From contig NZ_CP009287.1 of assembly GCF_000758705.1 (NCBI RefSeq), positions 2,852,001 to 2,916,000 of the forward strand: a stretch of DNA of 64,000 nucleotides, given 5' to 3'. A program made the translations under genes and the position numbers. Source of the DNA: Paenibacillus graminis. GTDB lineage: Bacteria > Bacillota > Bacilli > Paenibacillales > Paenibacillaceae. The notes under the pieces are model-generated. The model saw nothing but the letters and a program-made list of their open reading frames with translations. It was not told the DNA's origin and did not search any database. Of this stretch, positions 26,957 to 36,550 are shown piece by piece (the stretch's first letter is position 1; the number at the start of each line of letters is the position of its first letter).

Positions 26957-29900
26957 ATGCAGTCCATAAGCAAATCGGTAAAGCGCAAGCGGGGGCATAA
27001 CAAATATTTCGCGGCGGTCATGGCACTGGTTTTGCTGTTCCCGGGAGTATTCGGGGGAATGGCACGAGATACCGCTTACGCGCAGGAGACACCACCGCAG
27101 ACACCGCCGCAGACGCAGACAGACAGCAAGTGGTATCAGAACTTTGAGCAGGCCGGGGAGGGGAAGACCTATGGGATTTCTGCCGTCGGCACCTCATCAA
27201 CAGCGTCGGTTACAGACCGGACACCGGGAGGTGGAAGTCGGGGAAGTGTGCGCCTGATCCAGACGAATGACAATAATCCCAGCGGCGGAGCCTGGAACAC
27301 CGACATTTACGGATTCACGGTAACGCCACAGAAGGACACAGTTACAGAAGGGACCTATTATGATGCTTCTGACTATAACTATCTAAATTTTTACATTCTG
27401 GACACCGATGTTCATAATCCGAATGTTGTCATCCGGGATGCAGACGGGAAAGAATGGAATGCCAATACGGACCAGACCCTGTCCGTGAAGGATGAGTGGA
27501 CGAGGCTTTCGATTCCGCTCGATAAGACAAAACTCGATTTTTCGCGGATTGTCTCCATTTCGCTGGGCGAGTATTGGGGCTGGGGCAACATCTATTATTT
27601 TGACGAGATGTACTTTGCCAAATCTGCTGCCGCTCTGCCGCCCGCTTATCCGGGTGATGGCTTAGAGCCGTCGGCGCCTGTCATGTACCAGAGTTTCGAA
27701 CAACCCGGCAGTGATGGCAGCTATGGCTTGGCAGGTCAGGGAACCGCGACGGTCGCTCAGCGTGTTACTGCGGATGCTGCTTATTCCTCAAGCTCCGGCA
27801 GTCTTAAAATGGTGCAGAATACCTATACGGACGGGGAAGGGAAGGAACGGAACGAAGCCTGGAACACCGGCGTTTATGGAGCCGGAATTAAACCTGAAGG
27901 CAGCTTGACCGTATCCGGTGCGACGTATATGGATGCTTCCCCTTTCAGTTATCTGTTGTTCTACGTCAAGGATACGACAGCAGCCGCCGGATCCAGTATT
28001 CATGTTGTATTCAAGGATGCCGAGGGCGGGGTCTGGGATACGGAAACAAGCCCAGCGGTCAAGACGCAGTCGAAGCAATGGGTGAAAATGACCGTAAAGT
28101 TGGACAAATCAAAAATTAATTTGTCCAGACTGCAGCAGATTGAGCTTGGAACGTACTGGGGTTACGGTAATGTGTACTACTACGATGATCTTTATCTGGC
28201 CCAGAACGAAACGGATGCTTCGCCTGCCGTTAAGCCAGAGCGCACAGCCTTGTTCAATGATTTCGAGAGCAGAACCGGCTACTCTGCAGGCAGCGCTGCC
28301 ACCGCCGAGACCTCCGGAGATATAGCCAACGCAGCGGGCATGGCTGGTGTCATGGTCACGACAGTCAAAAATGACTGGCCTTATGCGGTCGGGAGTTATT
28401 TGAGCGTACAGCCCAAAGCAGGCGGGACGTTCGATGCGTCAGCTTATTCATATCTTGCTTTCTATCTGAAGGACACCCAGGGCAGCAATGGAGTGGAATT
28501 CCGTATCAAGGACGCCAACGGGGGCGTCTGGGACACGTGGGGAACCTCCAAATCTACCAAGAATAAATGGGTCAAAATGCAGCTTTCGCTGGAAGGAGCC
28601 TCGAAGATTGACCTGACAAAAATCGTCTCCGTCGACATCGGCTTTTACAATGCCGGAGTGTATTATCTCGATGATATGTATTTTGCCATGGCCGAAGACG
28701 ATGTACTGGCCGGCTTCATCAGCGGAGCCCAGAATATCGGAGCGGTCTGGTATCAGAATTTCGAGACGAAAGGGCAGGACGGACAATACGGGATTACGGC
28801 AGGTACAGAGGTGAGCACCGCGCTCAGCATGGAGAAGTCAGCGAATGCATACAACTCTGCGAGCATTCGGGCTGTGCTGTCCCAGGATTCGACTAACCCA
28901 GCCATGAATGGCATAACCGTCAGGCCGCAGGCGCTCGAAGAGTCTCCGGATAAGAACCAGCCTTACGCTTATCAGCCGGAGTTCAACGCCACAAATTTCA
29001 GCCATCTGATCTTTTATGTGTGGGATGAGCAGGGCGGTCAGACGCTGTCCGTACAGTTGAAGGATGCTGGCGGCAAAACGGTAGACTGGCAGACCGAAAA
29101 GACGACAGCAGCCGGCTGGAGCCGGATCGTCATGCCTATGGACAAGAGCCTGAAATTCCAATTTGCACGCCTTAGCACGGTGACGGTGATTCCCGGGAAA
29201 GCAGGGACCTATTATCTGGATGAGTTTTATTTCGCTAAAAAAGAAAGCGCAGGGTTCCCGAATGCCGGCTTTACACAATTGGTGCTGAAGGATGTGGACG
29301 GCGAAGCGATGCCTTATTCGGGTAGTTTGCCGTTGGGTTCATTCGAGAAGCAGAAGGACAGAACGTACCTCTCCTTAAACGGGGACTGGAAAAAAGAAAG
29401 AACCACGCTGGATTCCAATCTGTCAGCAGCACCCCGGGACAGCGCCAGGACTGCCGGCCTTGAAGAAGAGGCGGGCGGCAGACAGGAGACCGGCTACAAC
29501 GATTCCGGCTGGGCCGGCAAGACGCTGCCTCTCCCGGAGGATGAGAGCACAGCTTACGAATCGCTGAGCGGACCGGAGAACAAGAGTGACAAGTCGGGTT
29601 ATCAGGGCGGGGTATGGTACCGCAAGCATTTTGAGGTGAATAGCTCTCTTGAGGGGCAGCCTGCACAGCTTACTTTCCTCGGCGTCAACTATTTCGCGGA
29701 TGTATGGATCAATGGGAAATATGCGGGCGGGCATCAGGGCGGCTACACGCCGTTCGCACTGGACGCGTCCAATCTATTGAACTATGGCGGCGACAATGTG
29801 ATCGCTGTGCGGGTTGATAATCCGAAATGGGACATGTTCAATAACGGGGAAATCCTGCCGTACGCGACATCCGACTGGTTCAACTACACAGGAATCCTGC

Positions 29901-32900
29901 GGGACGCCTACGTTGAATTTATGCCGGACACCTATGTGGTGCGCAGTGATGTGCGTACGCTGGATACGGATGGAAATCTGTCGGTCCGTACGTTTCTGAA
30001 TCATACGGGTAAAACGGCGGAGCAGGTTCAGCTGTCCTATACAATCTATGAAGCGAAGATCGGAGAGAGTAACCGGCTCAGCGAATATGCGCAGGATCTG
30101 ACGGGTACGGAAGCGGCAGCGGCGCAAGGAAGCGCATTAACGGTTCCAGCCAGCGGGGAGGCGGTACAAACGCTCAAGGTAAAAGTACCTAAACCGAAGC
30201 TGTGGAGTCCGTCTGAACCGAATCTGTATATTTTAAAGGTAGAGCAGAAGACAGGTGGAGCAGTAACCGACACCTTCTATACCCAGTTCGGTATCCGTAC
30301 ACTGGAAGCGGATGGTGTACAGCTTAAGCTGAACGGAGAGTTGGCCCCGTTCCTCACCGGGGTCGGTTATACAGAGGACAGCAGCGACAAAGGACCTTCG
30401 CTGAATGATGCAACCCGGTACAGCGACCTGCTGAAGATCAAGGAGGAGCTGAAGGCCAATTTCGTCCGGACTGGGCATTTTCCGCACAGCCTGCCGACCT
30501 ATCAGTTTGCCGACCGGATCGGTCTGGCCATCTGGCAGGAAATTCCGGCCTATTGGTTCAGCGGAGAAGCCTTCGACCTGCAGCGTCAGCGGGGCCAGGC
30601 TAAGCAAATGATGGAGGAAATGATCTTCAGTAATTACAACCGTCCTTCCGTCTGGTTTGACGGGGTCAGCAATGAGTCAGGCGGGCAGCTGGAACGTGTT
30701 AACTTTATCCAAGAGCTGCGGGACGCTGCACATGCCATCGATGGAACAAGACTGGTCGGCCAGTCCGCCGTGGCGAATCCGTACAAAGGCGTGAGCGACC
30801 ATTCACATTCCCCGGCCGATATCATCGGAATGACCATGTATTTCGGCGCCTTCTACGGTGCGAATCCAGACTTGGAGACACAGGAGGAAATTGAGGCCAT
30901 ACATGCGCTGCATCCGGGTAAGCCGATCATTGCTACAGAGTACGGCTACTGGACAGGTGATGAAACCGCCTCGGACACAAAGCAGACGACGCTGTTCACC
31001 GGTACCTTCAATGCATTTGCCCGCATAGCTACCCGTGCGGAGGACGGAACGCCGAACCCGGGCGGACTGTTGAGCGGTGCAGCCTGGTGGACTGCATATA
31101 ACTGGTATACCAATATTACGGGCCTGCAGACGATGGGCTTGTATCATATGGACCGGACAACGCCGAAGCAGGTGAAGGATATTCTGGCCGAGCGGTATAA
31201 CCGGTATAACCGGATTTCAGCCGGAACGCAGCCGAACCCGGCCGGTATCTCGGCTTGGTTCCAGAGTTTTGAATCAGGCCGGGGGTACTTATCTTCCTCC
31301 CCTCAGCTGCAGCTGGAATCAGCAGCAGACAGTGCGGCCGGCAATGGCACGAAGAGTCTCAAGATCACAGCGGGCTCCGGCGCGGACGGGACTTATGCCG
31401 CATTTGTTCCGCAGGGCGGCGCGATCAACAGTGATCTGACAGGCTACAATTACCTGAACTTCTACGCCAAGGACAGCGCGGGGGACAGACCTCTTTCCGT
31501 TACACTCGTGGATGCCGAGGGGCATTCCTGGACAACGGAGACGGATGGGAAGACGGTGAAAAACGCATGGACACGGCTGAGTGTTCCGCTTCTGAAGTCG
31601 CAGGGCGTTCCACTGTCCAGCCGGCAGCTGAATACGCTGGCGATTACCCAGATCAGGATCGGTATGAACGCTTCTGAGCAGCTATGGGTCGACAACTTCT
31701 TCGCGGCAACCTACAAGACTGGCGTGGAGCCCGCTTCGTATCCTGTAGGTTCCAGCGGCTGGTTCCAATCTTTTGAGGAACCGGATGTGCAGGTCGGCCA
31801 GGGTGTGAATGCCACCGCGGCGGTGGACCGGACATTCGGGGTCAATCCTGGAGGAACAGGAAGTGTGAAGCTGGAAGTCACTGGAGACGCCGGCTCACCG
31901 GGAGCGGATAAGCAATCTGTCATCATTAAGCCACAGGGCGGCGCAGCTTCCATAGATGCTTCCGGGTTCAATTATCTGGCCTTCTATGTAAAGGATATGC
32001 AGGGATCGAACACCGTCCACGTTACCTTTGTGGATACGGACGGCACGGTCTCCGTGAACAACTGGACCGATGTCAGTTCAGTCAAGGGGCAGTGGACGAA
32101 AGTGTATCTTCCGCTGATGAAGACCTCTGCGGATATCAGCCGTCTGAAGGAAATCCGGTTGTCGGAGTGGAATCCCGGCACCTATTATTTTGACGATCTG
32201 TACTTCGCTGAGTATCCGTCGGATGAAATTCCCGCCACATATACGGAAAAGATTCCAGAGAAGAACCGCCCGGAAGGTCAAATCAAGGTAGCAGCGGTCG
32301 GAGATAGTATCACAGCTGGAGCCGGGCTGAAATATGCCGGGGTAACGAGTTATCCGGCCCAGCTCCAGTCGCTACTCGGCAGCAACTTTGCCGTCAAGAA
32401 CTTCGGCGTCAGCGGCCGCACGCTGCAAAAGGACGGCGACGATCCGTACTGGAATGAAGCAGCATTTGCGGCCAGCCAGACTTATGCTCCTGACGTCGTG
32501 GTTATCCAGCTGGGTACCAATGACACGAAAGCCTGGAACTGGAAGGAGGGGCAGAACCACTTCCTGGGCGATTATAAAGAGCTGATTCAATTATATCAGG
32601 CGCTGCCAAGTCATCCGAAGGTCTTTGTCAATCTGCCGCCGGCAGTGTTCAATGACGATCCCAACCAGGCTTATGGCATTGTCAACTCCGTCCTGCAAAA
32701 CGGGGTCATTCCTCTGATCCGGAAGGCGGCCGAAGAGACAGGCGCAACCCTGATCGACGTGAACGCGGCTACAGCCGGAAGCAGCAGCGACTTCCCGGAT
32801 AAGATTCATCCGAATCCGAAAGGAGCCTGGACTTTAGCCGATACAGTGGCCAAAGCCATCCGGGGCAGACTTTTCAACATCGGGGATACGGAGGTCACCA

Positions 32901-35041
32901 CCTGGAAAGACGGCAAGGCCGGCGCGTATTCGATTATGTATGATGATGGTATCTACGAATCTGATTTACGGTTCGCCGGATTGCATGAAAAATACAACCT
33001 GAAAGGAACGCTGGCGCTGATCAGCGGCTGGATCGACAATGCCTATAATGACACTGGCGCTTCCACGGGCACATGGGAGCAGTGGAAAGCACTGCTGGAT
33101 AAAGGGATTTTCGATGTAGCAAGCCATACGGTTACTCACCGCAATCTGACCACGCTCAGCGCGTCAGAGGTGTCCTCCGAGTTGAAGGATTCTGTCGACC
33201 GGATCAAGGAGAAGACCGGTTATAAGCCGGAATCACTGGCGCTCCCGTACAATACGGGCAATGCGGCGGTTGCGGCGGAAGCAGCCAAGTATTTCGTTGC
33301 TGCGCGCCAGGGAGGTAACAATGCCGGCAACGCCAGCAGCACAGAGCAGTATTACAATCTGAGCAGTACAATGGTTGAAAGTACGACAACGGCTGTCCAG
33401 CTGGATGATTGGACCGACTTTGGTATCGCCAAGGGCAACTGGCTGATTCTGACCGGCCATGGCAATGATGGTGAAGGCTGGTCCTCACCTCCGCTCAGTC
33501 TGTATGACAGTCATTACGGTTATGTAGCCCAGCGGAAAGATGCTCTTTGGAACGGTACCTTTGCCGAGGTGGGCAAATATTTGCGTGAAAGACAGAACGC
33601 CACAGCTAAGGCAACGAAAGCCGCTTCCGGTGCAATCGAGGTTAAGCTGGAGGGTACACTGGACCCGGCAGTATACAATGAGCCGCTAACCCTGAGAACG
33701 AAGGTTCCGGCCGAGTGGAACGAGGTTACTCTCACACGGGGAGCCACTTCTTATAACCTGAAGCCGGTCCGGGAAGGTGAAGGTGCATTCGTCTATTACG
33801 AAGCCGTGCCTGGAACGCAAATGCTGGTTATTAGTAAGAAGGGAACGGAGACTCCGATTCCTGATGCCGGAACCTCCACACCGGCCCCTTCTGTCTCTGT
33901 AGCCGCAGCAGACAGTACGAAGTATGTTCTTGCTCCCGGCACAGCGGAGCTTACGAAGGCGCTCGCCGCCGCTCCGCCAGATGCCAATGGAGTGCGGACG
34001 CTTACGTTTAAGGCCGGACCAGCTGCGGGTAAAACAACATTCGAATTGCAGCTGCCTGCCTCATATCTGGTCTCGATGAAGCAGGTGCGGATCCAATTCA
34101 TTACCCCTGCAGGAAGTCTGCTACTTCCGGGGGATATGTTTGCGGGCACGGCTAAAGACGCGAAGCAGATTGCTGTGTCCGTTAAGTTCGCGGATCTGTC
34201 CGGTGCGGATGGAGACGTCAAGCAGGCTGCGGGCAGCCGTCCAGTTGTCGAGCTGGGCGCGGCCGTGGATGGTAACCCTGTCAGCTGGCAGAACAATCTA
34301 GCGACCGTTACGTTCCGCACGCCTTACCAGCTTTCCTCCGCCGAAGCGCTCAACCCGTCTCAGCTGACGTTCTGGCAGATCGGGGAAAACGGCAAGGGAC
34401 AGCCGGTAATCAGCGGACGATATGACAGCACAGGCAGTGAGATGATATTCACCACACATCACTTCAGCCGCTATGCCGTTGTCTCAGTAGCCAAGAGTTT
34501 CGGCGATCTGGACCGCTACGGCTGGGCGCAGGCAGCGGTGGAAGCTCTTGCTTCTAAGGGAGCTATCCAGGGAGTCTCACAGCATTCGTATTCGCCTGCT
34601 CAAACTATTACCCGAGCAGATGCGGTGGTCATGATTATGCGGCTGTTTGATCTGCAGGCGCAAGCCTCCCATTCCTTTACGGATATAGCGCAGGCTGATT
34701 ATTACTATGAAGATGTGAATGCTGCCCGGACGCTGGGCATTGTTCGCGGTACGGGCAGTGATGAGTTCCGGCCGAAGCAGCCGGTAACCCGTCAGGAAAT
34801 GATGATGATGCTGGACAAAGCCATGCTTGCGGCAGGCAAGGAATACCCCGTGGGCAGCGGGGAAGCAGTGCCGGAATTCAGGGATGCTTCTCTGGTATCC
34901 GCTTATGCCAGGGATAGTGTAACCCGTGCGGTTTCCGCTGGTTTGTTCCAGGGCTATAACGGTTACTTGCAGCCCGTTTCGCCGATCACAAGGGCGGAAG
35001 CTGCTGTCACGCTTTACCGGTTGTATGGAATAATGTACTAG
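26957..35041 (+). CDS. Giant SLH-anchored enzyme: GH2 + SGNH esterase + NodB deacetylase with six carbohydrate-binding-like repeats
   Basis: 2694 residues. Signal peptide 1-42 (cleavage after AYA). Four beta-sandwich repeats follow (about 59-220, 243-415, 431-578, 597-762), each opening W/F-x-x-x-F-E and closing YY-x-D-D/E-x-Y-F-A. A GH2 module (about 800-1420) has the sugar-binding and Ig-like domains, acid/base E1240 in SNESGG and probable nucleophile E1328 in ATEYGYW. Two more repeats lie at 1432-1585 and 1601-1752. An SGNH hydrolase follows (S1784 in GDSIT, GTND, D1948/H1951), then a NodB deacetylase (D1996-D1997, H2057 and H2061 in SHTVTH). After an unassigned beta-rich stretch come three SLH domains (about 2515-2694). 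It probably deacylates and cleaves a decorated polysaccharide at the cell wall. GAAAGGAG precedes the ATG. LacI operators control it. Confidence 0.9.
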   Translation: MQSISKSVKRKRGHNKYFAAVMALVLLFPGVFGGMARDTAYAQETPPQTPPQTQTDSKWYQNFEQAGEGKTYGISAVGTSSTASVTDRTPGGGSRGSVRLIQTNDNNPSGGAWNTDIYGFTVTPQKDTVTEGTYYDASDYNYLNFYILDTDVHNPNVVIRDADGKEWNANTDQTLSVKDEWTRLSIPLDKTKLDFSRIVSISLGEYWGWGNIYYFDEMYFAKSAAALPPAYPGDGLEPSAPVMYQSFEQPGSDGSYGLAGQGTATVAQRVTADAAYSSSSGSLKMVQNTYTDGEGKERNEAWNTGVYGAGIKPEGSLTVSGATYMDASPFSYLLFYVKDTTAAAGSSIHVVFKDAEGGVWDTETSPAVKTQSKQWVKMTVKLDKSKINLSRLQQIELGTYWGYGNVYYYDDLYLAQNETDASPAVKPERTALFNDFESRTGYSAGSAATAETSGDIANAAGMAGVMVTTVKNDWPYAVGSYLSVQPKAGGTFDASAYSYLAFYLKDTQGSNGVEFRIKDANGGVWDTWGTSKSTKNKWVKMQLSLEGASKIDLTKIVSVDIGFYNAGVYYLDDMYFAMAEDDVLAGFISGAQNIGAVWYQNFETKGQDGQYGITAGTEVSTALSMEKSANAYNSASIRAVLSQDSTNPAMNGITVRPQALEESPDKNQPYAYQPEFNATNFSHLIFYVWDEQGGQTLSVQLKDAGGKTVDWQTEKTTAAGWSRIVMPMDKSLKFQFARLSTVTVIPGKAGTYYLDEFYFAKKESAGFPNAGFTQLVLKDVDGEAMPYSGSLPLGSFEKQKDRTYLSLNGDWKKERTTLDSNLSAAPRDSARTAGLEEEAGGRQETGYNDSGWAGKTLPLPEDESTAYESLSGPENKSDKSGYQGGVWYRKHFEVNSSLEGQPAQLTFLGVNYFADVWINGKYAGGHQGGYTPFALDASNLLNYGGDNVIAVRVDNPKWDMFNNGEILPYATSDWFNYTGILRDAYVEFMPDTYVVRSDVRTLDTDGNLSVRTFLNHTGKTAEQVQLSYTIYEAKIGESNRLSEYAQDLTGTEAAAAQGSALTVPASGEAVQTLKVKVPKPKLWSPSEPNLYILKVEQKTGGAVTDTFYTQFGIRTLEADGVQLKLNGELAPFLTGVGYTEDSSDKGPSLNDATRYSDLLKIKEELKANFVRTGHFPHSLPTYQFADRIGLAIWQEIPAYWFSGEAFDLQRQRGQAKQMMEEMIFSNYNRPSVWFDGVSNESGGQLERVNFIQELRDAAHAIDGTRLVGQSAVANPYKGVSDHSHSPADIIGMTMYFGAFYGANPDLETQEEIEAIHALHPGKPIIATEYGYWTGDETASDTKQTTLFTGTFNAFARIATRAEDGTPNPGGLLSGAAWWTAYNWYTNITGLQTMGLYHMDRTTPKQVKDILAERYNRYNRISAGTQPNPAGISAWFQSFESGRGYLSSSPQLQLESAADSAAGNGTKSLKITAGSGADGTYAAFVPQGGAINSDLTGYNYLNFYAKDSAGDRPLSVTLVDAEGHSWTTETDGKTVKNAWTRLSVPLLKSQGVPLSSRQLNTLAITQIRIGMNASEQLWVDNFFAATYKTGVEPASYPVGSSGWFQSFEEPDVQVGQGVNATAAVDRTFGVNPGGTGSVKLEVTGDAGSPGADKQSVIIKPQGGAASIDASGFNYLAFYVKDMQGSNTVHVTFVDTDGTVSVNNWTDVSSVKGQWTKVYLPLMKTSADISRLKEIRLSEWNPGTYYFDDLYFAEYPSDEIPATYTEKIPEKNRPEGQIKVAAVGDSITAGAGLKYAGVTSYPAQLQSLLGSNFAVKNFGVSGRTLQKDGDDPYWNEAAFAASQTYAPDVVVIQLGTNDTKAWNWKEGQNHFLGDYKELIQLYQALPSHPKVFVNLPPAVFNDDPNQAYGIVNSVLQNGVIPLIRKAAEETGATLIDVNAATAGSSSDFPDKIHPNPKGAWTLADTVAKAIRGRLFNIGDTEVTTWKDGKAGAYSIMYDDGIYESDLRFAGLHEKYNLKGTLALISGWIDNAYNDTGASTGTWEQWKALLDKGIFDVASHTVTHRNLTTLSASEVSSELKDSVDRIKEKTGYKPESLALPYNTGNAAVAAEAAKYFVAARQGGNNAGNASSTEQYYNLSSTMVESTTTAVQLDDWTDFGIAKGNWLILTGHGNDGEGWSSPPLSLYDSHYGYVAQRKDALWNGTFAEVGKYLRERQNATAKATKAASGAIEVKLEGTLDPAVYNEPLTLRTKVPAEWNEVTLTRGATSYNLKPVREGEGAFVYYEAVPGTQMLVISKKGTETPIPDAGTSTPAPSVSVAAADSTKYVLAPGTAELTKALAAAPPDANGVRTLTFKAGPAAGKTTFELQLPASYLVSMKQVRIQFITPAGSLLLPGDMFAGTAKDAKQIAVSVKFADLSGADGDVKQAAGSRPVVELGAAVDGNPVSWQNNLATVTFRTPYQLSSAEALNPSQLTFWQIGENGKGQPVISGRYDSTGSEMIFTTHHFSRYAVVSVAKSFGDLDRYGWAQAAVEALASKGAIQGVSQHSYSPAQTITRADAVVMIMRLFDLQAQASHSFTDIAQADYYYEDVNAARTLGIVRGTGSDEFRPKQPVTRQEMMMMLDKAMLAAGKEYPVGSGEAVPEFRDASLVSAYARDSVTRAVSAGLFQGYNGYLQPVSPITRAEAAVTLYRLYGIMY

Positions 35042-35084
35042 TTGAACTGGCGGGCCGTTTCTGTGAATATTAAAAGCATAAAAG

Positions 35085-35372
35085 TCAATAGAGCAGCGCT
35101 CCTCCTGTTATTGGAGGAGCGCTGCTCTTATGTTTTTGGTCCTTGGCTGCTCGCTGCAATAGATTATGGGCAGGTGAAAGCCAACCGAATTCGAGCGTCA
35201 CTTTGTCGATGCCACGAAGCAGAAAACGCCGGAAGCCCCGGTTATTTTCAGTTGTCCAAATACACTTTCCGGCTCCGTCATTAGACGTACAGATAAGGCG
35301 TAGTCCTCTTCACTCCGCAACTGTTCCCGCGCTTGGTTCTGGTATCGCAGCCGTTCCGGACTGATGACCACC
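35085..35372 (-). pseudogene. IS1182-type transposase C-terminal remnant, frameshifted
   Basis: Read on the minus strand, one frame gives ERLRYQNQAREQLRSEED and EPESVFGQLK. After a one-base shift the next frame gives NNRGFRRFLLRG, IDKVTLEFGWLS and AHNLLQRAA. This is the conserved C-terminal DDE block of IS1182-family transposases (E...VFG..K..R.FR.F..RG...V..E). The rest of the element is missing. Family assignment rests on this pattern. Confidence 0.75.
35090..35128 (+). terminator. Strong hairpin terminator after the giant gene
   Basis: Perfect arms AGAGCAGCGCTCCTCC and GGAGGAGCGCTGCTCT around a 7-base loop, followed by TATGTTTTT. Because it overlaps the transposase remnant's last codons it may have come with the IS. 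Confidence 0.75.
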
Positions 35373-35420
35373 ATGATTGTTGAGATTTGCAGTGGAACGG
35401 AGGCAGTGTAGGAAAGGATA

Positions 35421-35448
35421 TTGAAATCGATTTCATTGGTGTTATAAT
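35421..35448 (+). promoter_or_regulatory. lacI promoter with operator copy 4
   Basis: The palindrome TGAAATCGATTTCA (35422-35435) overlaps a TTGAAA -35 box (35421-35426); the -10 TATAAT is at 35443-35448 (16-bp spacer). It indicates negative autoregulation of the LacI gene. Confidence 0.83.
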
Positions 35449-35480
35449 GGGTTTATCAAACCTTGAAAGTATGTGAACTG

Positions 35481-36500
35481 ATGAAGGATAGCAAAATTAT
35501 CGATGTTGCCCGGATTGCCAATGTCTCGCCCGCGACGGTATCCCGCGTATTAAACGGCAGTCCTCTGGTAACCAAGGAAACGCAAAATAAAGTATTGAAG
35601 GCCATTCAGGAATTGAATTACACACCGAACGCTATGGGCAAGCAACTCCGATCCCGAAAGACCATGACGCTCGGCGTCGTCGTACTCGATATCGGGATAT
35701 CTTATCATGCCGAGATTATCAAGGGCATAGAACAAAAGGCAAACGCAATGAATTACAAAATCCTCATCTGCAACTCGCAAAATGAGAAGAAGAAGGAACT
35801 GGAGTACTTATCGCTGCTTCAGAACCGGACTGTAGACGGCATTATCCTGGTGGCGCCAATGCTTAGCGACGGGGAGATCGCATCCTTCGCTGGTGAAGGC
35901 TATGCCATTGGGGTTATCGGACGGCGTCTTGGACATCTTAACATTCCCTGCTCTACTACGGATAACTGGAAAATCGGCCGTGATGTGGTCACTCACCTGG
36001 CGGCAAACGGGCACCGGCGGATTGCTTTTCTGAACGGCTACGAGGAAGCGCTGGACAGCATCGAGCGGCTGCAAGGGTTCAAGGAGGGGCTGGCTGAGGC
36101 GGGACTACCTTTTCTGCCAAATCTAGTTGACAGAGGAGATTTTTCCGAAGATGGAGGATACGCGGCTTTCCGTCGTTTATGGGAAGAGAGCAGCGATTTT
36201 ACAGCGGTATTTGCCGCCAATGATGAGATGGCACTCGGAGTATACAAAGCTTGCTCTGAGTATGGCATTGCAATTCCGGACCGCATGGCGGTGGTGGGTG
36301 TCGACAATATCCGGATTACCAACTATGTTTCGCCTAAGATTAGCTCCGTTGAACAGCCGCTGTACGAGTTGGGGGGGCTGCTGGCGGACAAGGTTATCGA
36401 TCAGATTAACGGTGATCTCCAGCCGGGTCAAAAGGATTTTGTGATCAATTCCAGGCTGATTGTCAAAGGTTCTTCGCAAAAAGGGGCTGATTCGATATGA
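35481..36500 (+). CDS. LacI family transcriptional repressor
   Basis: A 339-residue LacI/GalR protein: N-terminal helix-turn-helix DVARIANVSPATVSRVLNGS with the hinge YTPNAMGKQLRSRKT, then a periplasmic-binding-like effector domain (LGVVVLDIG, DGIILVAP, GHRRIAFLNG, FAANDEMALG, ISSVEQPLYELG). It probably binds TGAAATCGATTTCA, present upstream of itself and three times upstream of the giant enzyme, and releases it on a sugar signal from the polymer. The ATG at 35481 is preferred by homology; the in-frame TTG at 35463 has no better ribosome site. The yesS-like gene follows 50 bases later. Confidence 0.92.
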   Translation: MKDSKIIDVARIANVSPATVSRVLNGSPLVTKETQNKVLKAIQELNYTPNAMGKQLRSRKTMTLGVVVLDIGISYHAEIIKGIEQKANAMNYKILICNSQNEKKKELEYLSLLQNRTVDGIILVAPMLSDGEIASFAGEGYAIGVIGRRLGHLNIPCSTTDNWKIGRDVVTHLAANGHRRIAFLNGYEEALDSIERLQGFKEGLAEAGLPFLPNLVDRGDFSEDGGYAAFRRLWEESSDFTAVFAANDEMALGVYKACSEYGIAIPDRMAVVGVDNIRITNYVSPKISSVEQPLYELGGLLADKVIDQINGDLQPGQKDFVINSRLIVKGSSQKGADSI

Positions 36501-36550
36501 ATGCCTACTCACGCGGCTGGAACAACACTATCCTTTGAGGGGGATCATAC

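Larger units (their letters stand above)
35042..35480. other. Intergenic region with transposase remnant, terminator and lacI promoter
   Basis: About 440 bases containing the hairpin at 35090-35128, a degraded IS transposase end on the minus strand (35085-35372) and the lacI promoter/operator (35421-35448). All are listed separately. Confidence 0.7.
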
